The translations under genes and the position numbers were made by a program. Positions 4,882 to 11,545 of a stretch of DNA of 27,949 bases are shown here, piece by piece; the stretch's first letter is position 1; every line of letters begins with the position of its first letter. Source of the DNA: a virus; IMG/VR virus record IMGVR_UViG_3300044622_000109, positions 1-27,949 of that record. The stretch is one strand, 5' to 3'. The notes under the pieces are model-generated. The model saw nothing but the letters and a program-made list of their open reading frames with translations. It was not told the origin of the DNA and made no database searches.

Positions 4882-6092
4882 CGGCCTTCTCCAGCGATGA
4901 CCGCAAGGTCGCGACGTGGGTCATGTCCATCACCAAGAACGAAGGTGACCATGCCAGTTGGTGACTCAAGGCCTTGGCGTTCGCGGAACCATGGTGAGCC
5001 GCCGTCCATTGCTGGAACTTGAATCCAAAGACGTGGGCCGACTTGGTTGGCTTTGAAGTGGTGAAAGTGGGCACTGAGCAAGATGTCAGCGTCTCCGACT
5101 GGAGTGCGACCTGTTGCCTGTCCTTGCCACCACTTGACCAGGTCACGAGCTTGGTGGCCGTGAGCCATGCCAAGGATGACGCCGTTGTGGTTGATGGCGA
5201 GCGTTGCGTAGTCCTTCTCGGGATAACGGAACTGGATGTGCTCAAGGGCAGGGTTCTCAGCGCAAGCATCTTGCACTGCCGCTGCGATTTCGACTTGCCA
5301 GGAATCTGTTGGCTCACTGATAACGATGCGATGTGGCTCGTCATGGTTGCCAGGAACAACAGGGACGATGAGGTTCTCTGCAAGTGGTGCCATGGTTTTG
5401 AGCCATGTCATGAGCAAGCGTCGACCGAGTCGAACCTGTTGGGTGACTGTCAGGTCAGAGCGTCCGAGGACTTTGCCGTTCTGGCTTGTTGAGCCTTCGA
5501 TGCAGTCGCCTAGTTGTGGAAGGACGATGGTGCCGATCTTGCGGCCAATCTTGGTGAGTTCACGTTGGCGGTTGACTGCTTCGTCTAAGGCATAGAGAAC
5601 GCGCCTTGTGGTGCCTTCTGAGCCGTCTCCAGCATCCTTGCCGTATTGAGTGTCGCCTATTGCATAGACAGCGGCAAGATCGCCTGTGGTGGCTTTGATG
5701 CCTTTGGCTGGTCGCCACTTCTTGATCTCGTCAACGAGTTGCTCAAGGTCAAGGCCGTTGGCTCTGTTGATGTAGCCGGCAGGGACGATGCTGATGCGAG
5801 CGGCCTCAAGCCATTCGCCGTCGAACTTCTGCCACTGAGACTTGCGGACTCCGGTGACTCGCCACTGCTCAGGGTCGAGCTTGAACTCGCGGAGCAAGTC
5901 TGCGGCATCAGGTATCTCGCCAGCGTTGTGTGGCTTGGAAACTAAGAAGCCGCCTTGAGTGTCATCGACCTCAAGACGTGGACGCCAAGCGTCAGGTGTG
6001 TTGGTGTTGCGGATGTCTGAGCCGACGTTGGCCAGCTCGTGAAGGTTCTTTGCGTCTTCGCCCAGGCTCATGCGCCTGCGAGCTGGTTGCAT
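4878..6092 (-). CDS. Phage metallophosphoesterase
   Basis: The C-terminal two thirds carry the calcineurin-like phosphoesterase motifs in order: AIGDTQYG (about residue 145), QLGDCIEG (195), PGNHDE (247), a GMAHGHQ segment (308) and SAHFHH (340). These ligate two metal ions. The first 125 residues are a separate region of unknown role that contains WLEAARIS and a tryptophan-rich stretch. Genes of this plan are common in actinophages, often annotated as metallophosphatase or SbcD-like, but the substrate is unknown. I chose ATG 6092, which has AGGGGAG 9 nt upstream. The alternatives are TTG 6098, and ATG 6071, which makes an ATGA overlap with the HTH gene stop. Confidence 0.85.
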   Translation of the reverse strand: MQPARRRMSLGEDAKNLHELANVGSDIRNTNTPDAWRPRLEVDDTQGGFLVSKPHNAGEIPDAADLLREFKLDPEQWRVTGVRKSQWQKFDGEWLEAARISIVPAGYINRANGLDLEQLVDEIKKWRPAKGIKATTGDLAAVYAIGDTQYGKDAGDGSEGTTRRVLYALDEAVNRQRELTKIGRKIGTIVLPQLGDCIEGSTSQNGKVLGRSDLTVTQQVRLGRRLLMTWLKTMAPLAENLIVPVVPGNHDEPHRIVISEPTDSWQVEIAAAVQDACAENPALEHIQFRYPEKDYATLAINHNGVILGMAHGHQARDLVKWWQGQATGRTPVGDADILLSAHFHHFKANQVGPRLWIQVPAMDGGSPWFRERQGLESPTGMVTFVLGDGHDPRRDLAVIAGEGR

Positions 6093-6355
6093 CGGCAACC
6101 GCTCCCCTGGAAGCGACGACGATGCTTGGTGACCGTGGCGTCTTTAATTTCGTAGCCATGCTGGTTCAAAAGACGAGCAACCGCCGAGGCTGAGATCTTT
6201 GATTTGTCAATCAAGTCAGTCAGCGCTCGGCGGTCGTCATCAGATAGTTCATTGAGTATTCGGTAGACCTTGCAGTGATAACCCTGCCGAATTGGCGGAT
6301 TGGCGACTAGGTCATTGATCGAGTCAACGAGACTCGCTTTTGCTTTTGCGTTCAT
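6068..6355 (-). CDS. Helix-turn-helix DNA-binding protein (95 aa)
   Basis: Residues 54-81 (ISASAVARLLNQHGYEIKDA, then TVTKHRRR) form a helix-turn-helix of the kind seen in small actinophage proteins that end with HRR and a CxC. Here the end is HRRRFQGSGCRC with C87 and C89. The N-terminal half is helical (LVDSINDLVANPP, KVYRILNELSDDDR). The two cysteines and H28-C28-like residues might bind a metal, but this is uncertain. The ATG at 6355 has an AAGGGGG site that lies inside a possible hairpin (6358-6384). It may regulate the downstream metallophosphoesterase and kinase genes; no target site is identified. Confidence 0.7.
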   Translation of the reverse strand: MNAKAKASLVDSINDLVANPPIRQGYHCKVYRILNELSDDDRRALTDLIDKSKISASAVARLLNQHGYEIKDATVTKHRRRFQGSGCRCNQLAGA

Positions 6356-6357
6356 TT

Positions 6358-6384
6358 ATTGGTCCCCCTTATGGACGAACCAAT
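6358..6384 (-). promoter_or_regulatory. Hairpin enclosing the ribosome binding site of the HTH gene
   Basis: On the leftward transcript ATTGGTTC pairs with GGACCAAT (8 bp with one G-U), and the loop side contains the AAGGGGG ribosome site, just 2 nt before the ATG at 6355. Base pairing could limit translation of the HTH gene. This is read from complementarity only; no folding energy was computed. Confidence 0.4.
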
Positions 6385-6412
6385 CGTAACGCTTTCACAC
6401 TACTTTTTGAGA

Positions 6413-6637
6413 TTAGTCCAGAACGTCGGCAGGGTCAGTGAATAGTGCTTCGTCAGTCTTTGCGTTCTCTGCGCGTTGTGCGTACTCACCAAGGCCAAGG
6501 CTTGAGAGCACGAATGCAACCGCTGCCTCTACTGGCACGTCAGGAAAGATTGCAGTCGCAATGAGTGCAACGGCTGAGGATACGAATGCAGCGACTCGCA
6601 CAGGGTTGGCGTGGATGAATGACTTGATGCTTGTCAT
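6413..6637 (-). CDS. Small membrane protein, candidate holin (74 aa)
   Basis: Starting at ATG 6637 with a purine-rich site upstream, the product has a short charged N terminus, a hydrophobic helix (about residues 12-27, VRVAAFVSSAVALIATAIF), a second weaker one (30-46, VEAAVAFVLSSLGLG), and an acidic tail (ENAKTDEALFTDPADVL). It lies immediately after the endolysin in the same transcript, where actinophage holins or holin-like proteins commonly sit. The family is not certain. The longer open frame that extends upstream into the endolysin is ignored because it has no ribosome site and overlaps a well-supported gene. Confidence 0.65.
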   Translation of the reverse strand: MTSIKSFIHANPVRVAAFVSSAVALIATAIFPDVPVEAAVAFVLSSLGLGEYAQRAENAKTDEALFTDPADVLD

Positions 6638-6660
6638 GTTTTCTCTTTTCAGTTGGAGGG

Positions 6661-7116
6661 TTAGCGGGACAGGACTGGGGTCTTCAGGCAGGCAACATCG
6701 AACTTCTTGCCAACCTTGTCCCCACTGGGCTTGAAGGAGACGTGGATGTGGTGGTCGTGCGCGTTGGTGCCGGTGTATGGACGCCACGCGAAGTTCTCGC
6801 GCTCTGAGGCGATGCGGCCTTGGAAGATGATGTAGGAGATGCGAGTGCGCTCACGGTCACGAGCCAGCACACGCAACTGCTCGGCCAGCTCTTCAGCGGC
6901 TTTGTGGTTGCCTGCGCGGACGTTGAGATCTGCGTCGATGTCAATGGCGCGAACTACTCCGCCAGCACTCCAGTCCGGATTGTGGTCCGAGGTTGAGGAT
7001 GCCTGGTGAGAGGCATCTCCGATCCATCCATCGCTGCGCTTGTCACGGCGTGGCCAGCGGCGGTTGATCTGATTGCGAAGGGTGACGCCAGCGGCACTGA
7101 GGTAGTAAGAGGACAT
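6661..7116 (-). CDS. Endolysin, M15/VanY-type peptidase (151 aa)
   Basis: With ATG 7116 (AAGGGAG 5-6 nt upstream) the product is 151 aa. The opening (MSSYYLSAAGVTLRNQINRR), SDGWIGDASH, and SDHNPD (H45) followed by VRAIDID (D59, D61), together with the C-terminal NAHDHHIHVSF (H120-H125), are the zinc-binding layout of D-Ala-D-Ala carboxypeptidase and L-Ala-D-Glu peptidase-like endolysins found in actinophages. It would cut peptide stems of peptidoglycan. There is no separate wall-binding domain and no signal peptide, so export must depend on a holin. Candidates for that flank it at 6413-6637 and 7148-7441. Confidence 0.85.
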   Translation of the reverse strand: MSSYYLSAAGVTLRNQINRRWPRRDKRSDGWIGDASHQASSTSDHNPDWSAGGVVRAIDIDADLNVRAGNHKAAEELAEQLRVLARDRERTRISYIIFQGRIASERENFAWRPYTGTNAHDHHIHVSFKPSGDKVGKKFDVACLKTPVLSR

Positions 7117-7147
7117 GGTTCTCCCTTGAAATTGGGTGGGCTTGGAG

Positions 7148-7441
7148 TTACTTGGTGAGCAGGTTGACGAAGATGCCAACGGAAGCGCCAAGAAGCGCGG
7201 CAGCGCCGGCGGTACGCCAGACGGTGCGCTCAATGGCACGGATGCGGTGCTCGTGGTCATCCACGCTCTTGGTTGCGTGGGTCATCGTCACTGTGACGAC
7301 GTCGAGCTTGTTGTCAATACTGGCGAGAATCTGACGGACCTCAGAGGCCTCTTCTCGTGTTTCGTTTCGGAACTCACTCAAGTCTCGCCAGACCTCCTTT
7401 GTCGTGATTTTGAACTCTCTGTGGTCTAAGTCCTCAGCCAT
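7148..7441 (-). CDS. Coiled-coil protein with C-terminal membrane helix (XhlA-like; lysis module)
   Basis: The 97-aa protein has a long charged helical N-terminal part (residues 8-70, with heptad-like ASEVRQILASIDNKLDVV) and a single hydrophobic C-terminal segment (about 76-95, TAGAAALLGASVGIFVNLL) ending in TK. This plan matches the haemolysin XhlA-like proteins that sit with holins and endolysins in many Gram-positive phages. The start ATG 7441 overlaps the stop of the 46-aa gene (TAATG). It lies directly upstream of the endolysin. It could be a holin partner, an antiholin, or a membrane attachment protein; sequence alone does not decide. Confidence 0.7.
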   Translation of the reverse strand: MAEDLDHREFKITTKEVWRDLSEFRNETREEASEVRQILASIDNKLDVVTVTMTHATKSVDDHEHRIRAIERTVWRTAGAAALLGASVGIFVNLLTK

Positions 7442-7581
7442 TACGAATCGGCCTCCGTATTACCTGAAATCAGTGCGGCGATGGTCGCCTTGAGCACTGC
7501 TATCTCCTGGGCTTGAGTGCCGATGGTCTCTCGCATAGATGCGAGGACGTCGTCGATTTTGATTTTGTGGTCTTCGTTCAT
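7441..7581 (-). CDS. 46-aa coiled-coil microprotein
   Basis: ATG 7581 overlaps the stop of the 1027-aa tail gene (ATGA) and has GGAGG 7 nt upstream. The product begins MNEDHKIKIDDVLASMRE and has a heptad helix (IGTQAQEIAVLKATIAALI, residues 20-38) likely to oligomerise, with no membrane segment. The function is not known. Its place between the tail tip gene with its C-terminal S74 chaperone and the lysis genes could make it a tail accessory or a lysis regulator. The longer open reading frame in this frame is ignored because it overlaps the tail gene and lacks a ribosome site. Confidence 0.6.
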   Translation of the reverse strand: MNEDHKIKIDDVLASMRETIGTQAQEIAVLKATIAALISGNTEADS

Positions 7582-10500
7582 GCGCTTGCCTCCAAGGTCT
7601 TGACGCGAGCTGTTAGCTCTTGCACTGCCTTGACTAGCGGCGCGATGAACTGCTCGTAGGAAAGGGATTGGGTAGATTCTGGGTCGTTGATGTCGTCCTG
7701 GACCCAACCAGCAAAGTCTTCAACTCCAGAAGCATCGAGCGCTTCTTTGACTTCCTGTGCGATGAAGCCGTAGTGAAGTCGCTGTCCTGGGTGCTCGACC
7801 ATTTCGAAGATTGGCTTGCCTTCAGGAGACTCGCCAACGATGGTGGCCTCGCCATTTTCATCAAGGGCAACTTCCTGACGACCAACCTTCCAGCGGTACT
7901 TCACTGGGCGAAGTGACTCGATGAAATCAAGCCCAAGCGGTGAAGTTGAGATGTCAGTCTTTAGGCGCGCATCAGAGGTTGAGATCGTGGTGTTGTTAGC
8001 GAACAAGCGCTGCCAACGACGGTTCGCGAAAGCGCCGGCTGATGTTGCTTGGCCGAGGCTGTAGGTGTTGTCCGAGTTTGGTGACCAGTCTGAGTCAACG
8101 CCGTAACCAGACGAAATCGAATGCAGCAGGATGGTGTTGTAATAGGCGAACTCACAGCGGTTCGCGCTAGTGCCTTGTGCGGTGACTTTTCCTGATCCAG
8201 TTGTCAGGATGTTGCCAGATGACTGGAAACCGTTCGCAGAGATTGCGCGGTCTGTAATCATGACGTATGTGTTGCTGCCGCTGGTTGGGTAAAGCACCGT
8301 CGTGCCGTCGAAGTTCCTAATGAACCCCGACGAAGTGAAGTTCCAACCAGCGCTTTCAGAGCCAATGTAGCCCGATGTCGCTCGAACTGCGCCGGTGAAG
8401 GTTCCGCTGGCTGCGTTGAAAGCAACCGATGCCGTGATGGTTCCAGCGGTGATGTTGTTGGCTGAGATGGTGCCGGCGTAGACGTAGCTCGATGAAATCT
8501 GTGTCGCCGTAATCGAGCCGGCTTCGATCTTGGATGCGTTGATTGCACCTGCTTGGATCTTGTCGGCTGTGATGGCGTTGGCTGAGATGTCTCCAGCCTG
8601 AATGGCTAGAGCTGCGATAGTTCCAGCCGTTACCGCTCCAGCGGCGAGCTTGCCAGCCACAACTGCGTTGGCTGCGATCTGGTTGGCACCGATTGCGTTG
8701 GCTGCGATCTTGGCTTGGACAACTGCACCGTCGACCAACTTGGTGGCATCGACTGATCCGCTTTGCAGGGCTGTCGCGCTCACGACTGCGCCATTGAATG
8801 GCCAAGTCGTCCACTGGTTAGCAATAAGGTCTGTGTCGACTAGACGCGCAACCAAGACTGAGGTCTGAGCGGTTGCAGCCGAAGCCACGCCGCTCTTGTT
8901 GTAGGCAACGAACTTGACGTAGTAGGTCGTCCCATAGACAAGGTCGGAGAAGACAATGGTGTCAGCGCCTGTCATTCGTCCCTTGTAGGTGCCAGCACCT
9001 GGGGTGAAGTTGTTGGTTGTCGAGACGTGGACGGCGACGTAGGAGAAGTCGGCAGGCATTGCTGAGCCTGTGCTGCTCAATCCATTCCATGTCACCGAGA
9101 TGGCGCCGAGGCGACTTGTGGCAGTTGGAGCGCTCGGAGTCAGGCCAGTTGCAGAGGTAATGTTGGAAGCGGTGAGGACGTACTCATTGGAAGCCGTTGA
9201 ACGGTTGCCTGAGTTGTCGACTGCAAAGACTCGGAAGCGGTAAGAAGTAGCAACGGTTAAGCCGCTGATCTTGGCGCTGTTGGTGTCGGCGTTGGCCTCG
9301 AACTCCCAGGCGTCTGTGCTTCCAGTTCGGATCTGTACCTCGTAGAAGTCAAGGTCATCCAGTGCGGTTGCGTCTGCGTTTGTGGTTGGCGCAGTCCATG
9401 TCAATGAGACCGAAGCGTAAGGGTCGACTCCTTCAACGTAGGCAGCGGTCGATCCTGTCAAAGAAGTTGGTGGAGATGGCGCGACAGTGTCTTCGGTAAC
9501 AGTCACGTCAACAGTTGGGGCGATGAGGTTTCCATTGCCGAGAGCAACTGAGCCAGAACTGATCGCTGCGAGCTTGCGGGAGGTGCGAATCTCGTTCTCG
9601 TAGATGCGGTCGCCAAGGGTTGCACTTGCAGTCAGAGATCCGCCAGACATGCTGACAGTGATCTGACGAACGCGTACACGCTCCAAGCCAGCCGCTGTTG
9701 CGGTGTAGACATAGTCGCCAACGTTGAAGTCTTCCAGTGGGCGAGGAGCATCGTCAGCAAGAGTCAGGCCGACAGTGAGCTGGCGAGCAGTGGTGGCAAG
9801 GTTGCCCAGGTAAGTGTCACCCAAGGCGTTGGCCGTTGCGGTGTCGTCAGTTCCTGAAGCGGTGAAAGATGTTTCGATGCGTCCGTAGGCAGAGACTCCA
9901 GCGGAGTTGGTGCGCTCGACCATGAGACCGCCGTCACCTTCAACCAGTGCAACAGTTGCCACTCTGTCAGCGCTTCGCTGCTCAGGGGCTTCGGTGAGGT
10001 TCTGTCCGTAGCGAAGGACGATGGGGTTCAGTCCTGTGGTGCGGTCTGTTCCGATTCCATCACTATTGGTGGCCTTGATGCTGGTCCCGATGGTCTGAAC
10101 TTCGACAATGCCGTACTCCTGAAGGCTGCGAAGGACGGAGAGGATCGTGTTGCGTGCTGGGTACTCCTGAGTCACTGTCTCTGACCAGGCAGCGCTGTTG
10201 GCGTCAGTAGTTGTGCTGAAGTCGCCACAGTTCAAGCCAGTCAAAGCACCGCGCCCTTGCGCTGCATCTATCAGAGTGCGCAGGATGTAGCCGGCGTTCT
10301 TGTTGTTAAAGTAGCGAGTCAGGCTTCCAGATGAAACTCCGCCGTCAGGATAGGCCAGGGCTGTTTCAAGGCGTGAGAGGACTCCTCGGCCAGTGACCGA
10401 GATGAAGCCGTCAGCGTTAGCTCTGTCGCGGTTGATGTTGGTGATGACGTAGCGAGTGTTGGTGTACTCGTTGCCTGTGGCGTCAAAGACTGCGACTTCA

Positions 10501-10661
10501 CGGAACTCGGTTAGGAGGTTGGCGTTGACTCCGGAGACTGGGTAGTCAAAGGAGATGGCACCGATGTCGTTGAACTCGACTCCGAGCTGATAGGAGACAG
10601 GGTCGGGCAGGAAGCCAAGAAGGGTCGCACCGTTGCGCTCGTAGAGGCGGAGGTAGATCAT
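7578..10661 (-). CDS. Tail tip/fibre protein: Tal-like N terminus, two FN3 domains, alanine-rich repeats, S74 chaperone
   Basis: The 1027-aa protein directly follows Dit (ATGA overlap) and has a modular build. Residues 1-385 resemble the Tal/minor tail protein N-terminal region of siphoviruses (DPVSYQLGVEFNDIGAI...). FN3-like domains lie at about 395-500 and 505-605. Residues 635-748 are a low-complexity stretch of roughly 10-residue units (AANAI-GANQI-AANAV-VAGKL...), likely a trimeric fibrous shaft. The C terminus (896-1027) is an intramolecular chaperone of the S74 peptidase family: SDARLKTDI with candidate catalytic S896 and K901, GFIAQEV, then a coiled coil (VKAVQELTARVKTLEA). Autocleavage before S896 is expected from family knowledge and would release the chaperone after trimer folding. 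Confidence 0.88.
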   Translation of the reverse strand: MIYLRLYERNGATLLGFLPDPVSYQLGVEFNDIGAISFDYPVSGVNANLLTEFREVAVFDATGNEYTNTRYVITNINRDRANADGFISVTGRGVLSRLETALAYPDGGVSSGSLTRYFNNKNAGYILRTLIDAAQGRGALTGLNCGDFSTTTDANSAAWSETVTQEYPARNTILSVLRSLQEYGIVEVQTIGTSIKATNSDGIGTDRTTGLNPIVLRYGQNLTEAPEQRSADRVATVALVEGDGGLMVERTNSAGVSAYGRIETSFTASGTDDTATANALGDTYLGNLATTARQLTVGLTLADDAPRPLEDFNVGDYVYTATAAGLERVRVRQITVSMSGGSLTASATLGDRIYENEIRTSRKLAAISSGSVALGNGNLIAPTVDVTVTEDTVAPSPPTSLTGSTAAYVEGVDPYASVSLTWTAPTTNADATALDDLDFYEVQIRTGSTDAWEFEANADTNSAKISGLTVATSYRFRVFAVDNSGNRSTASNEYVLTASNITSATGLTPSAPTATSRLGAISVTWNGLSSTGSAMPADFSYVAVHVSTTNNFTPGAGTYKGRMTGADTIVFSDLVYGTTYYVKFVAYNKSGVASAATAQTSVLVARLVDTDLIANQWTTWPFNGAVVSATALQSGSVDATKLVDGAVVQAKIAANAIGANQIAANAVVAGKLAAGAVTAGTIAALAIQAGDISANAITADKIQAGAINASKIEAGSITATQISSSYVYAGTISANNITAGTITASVAFNAASGTFTGAVRATSGYIGSESAGWNFTSSGFIRNFDGTTVLYPTSGSNTYVMITDRAISANGFQSSGNILTTGSGKVTAQGTSANRCEFAYYNTILLHSISSGYGVDSDWSPNSDNTYSLGQATSAGAFANRRWQRLFANNTTISTSDARLKTDISTSPLGLDFIESLRPVKYRWKVGRQEVALDENGEATIVGESPEGKPIFEMVEHPGQRLHYGFIAQEVKEALDASGVEDFAGWVQDDINDPESTQSLSYEQFIAPLVKAVQELTARVKTLEASA

Positions 10662-11545
10662 GCGATGAACCTCTTATTGCCGTGAACCTGGCAGGTGGTT
10701 GTCGATGCAAAGCCTGTGCCACCGATGTTGATGCTTGGCGTCAAGGTGGTCCAGTCTGGCGTCAGTTGAAAGAAGCGTGGGCCTGGGCTGTATGTAGTCG
10801 CAGCAAGCACGTTGGTCGGTGTTCCGGTGAAGGTCTCTGGATTCGGTGAATAGCCAAGATTGCCCACCTCTGACTTGAACGTCTTGCAGTTGATTCGCCA
10901 GGTCTGTCCAGCGGCCAGTGTGCCGCTGTAAAGGATGCGAGCGCCTGAGACTGTGTCCTCGACGTAAGGGTTGGCGGCAGGACCGACGAAGAGAAGAACG
11001 GGGTCAGTGATTGGTGCCGTCATTCCGGCGAAGGCTGAGAGTGTAATCGTGCGAATGCTGGCAGAGCCGGCTGGTAAGGCAGATGTCGGGATTGCGTCGA
11101 ACCAGAGCGGGTCAGGGAAGACCAGTTCCACGGTCATCGTTGCGGTGTTGTTGTCTCCGTAGTATTCAGGCGTAATGACTGCACCGACTTCGCCGTAGTT
11201 CCAACGCTCGGAGCCGTCTTCCATAAACTTCTTCACGAGCAAGGTTCCTGCGCGGAAAGAGAACAGGCTCAAGAGCTTGTCGATGTTGTTGCGGAAGGTT
11301 TCAGACTCAGTTGAGCCGGCAGGGATTACACCGGCAGAGTCCTTGCCGTTGACCAACAAGTCCAGCACCATGCGGCCTGTGCCGTAGTCCTTGGCTTGCC
11401 AGATTTCACCGTCGCGTCCTGGGACTTTCAGGTTGGAGCCAACAAGTCCTGCGGTGTTGTCCCAGCCAGTTCGGTTGGTGATCTGGTAGGCGTAGTCATC
11501 AAGGGCAACGCCCCCAACGACGATTCTTGGTGTGTAAGCGGTCAT
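10658..11545 (-). CDS. Distal tail protein (Dit-like)
   Basis: The 295-aa protein follows the tape measure protein and precedes the Tal-like protein, with 4-nt overlaps at both ends, the standard siphovirus order for Dit. The N-terminal region (NRTGWDNTAGLVGSNLKVPG RDGEIW) has the PGRDG element typical of phage tail-component/Dit N-terminal domains that stack as a hexameric ring on the tail tube. The C-terminal half (from about residue 160) is beta-rich and could be the galectin-like domain that contacts Tal. No enzymatic motif is seen. The assignment rests on gene order together with this N-terminal pattern. Confidence 0.8.
   Translation of the reverse strand: MTAYTPRIVVGGVALDDYAYQITNRTGWDNTAGLVGSNLKVPGRDGEIWQAKDYGTGRMVLDLLVNGKDSAGVIPAGSTESETFRNNIDKLLSLFSFRAGTLLVKKFMEDGSERWNYGEVGAVITPEYYGDNNTATMTVELVFPDPLWFDAIPTSALPAGSASIRTITLSAFAGMTAPITDPVLLFVGPAANPYVEDTVSGARILYSGTLAAGQTWRINCKTFKSEVGNLGYSPNPETFTGTPTNVLAATTYSPGPRFFQLTPDWTTLTPSINIGGTGFASTTTCQVHGNKRFIA

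Noticed and set aside
6638-7260. N-terminal extensions of the holin candidate (to 6787) and endolysin (to 7260)
   Set aside because: Both extensions run over neighbouring genes in another frame without ribosome sites; ATG 6637 and ATG 7116 have them.
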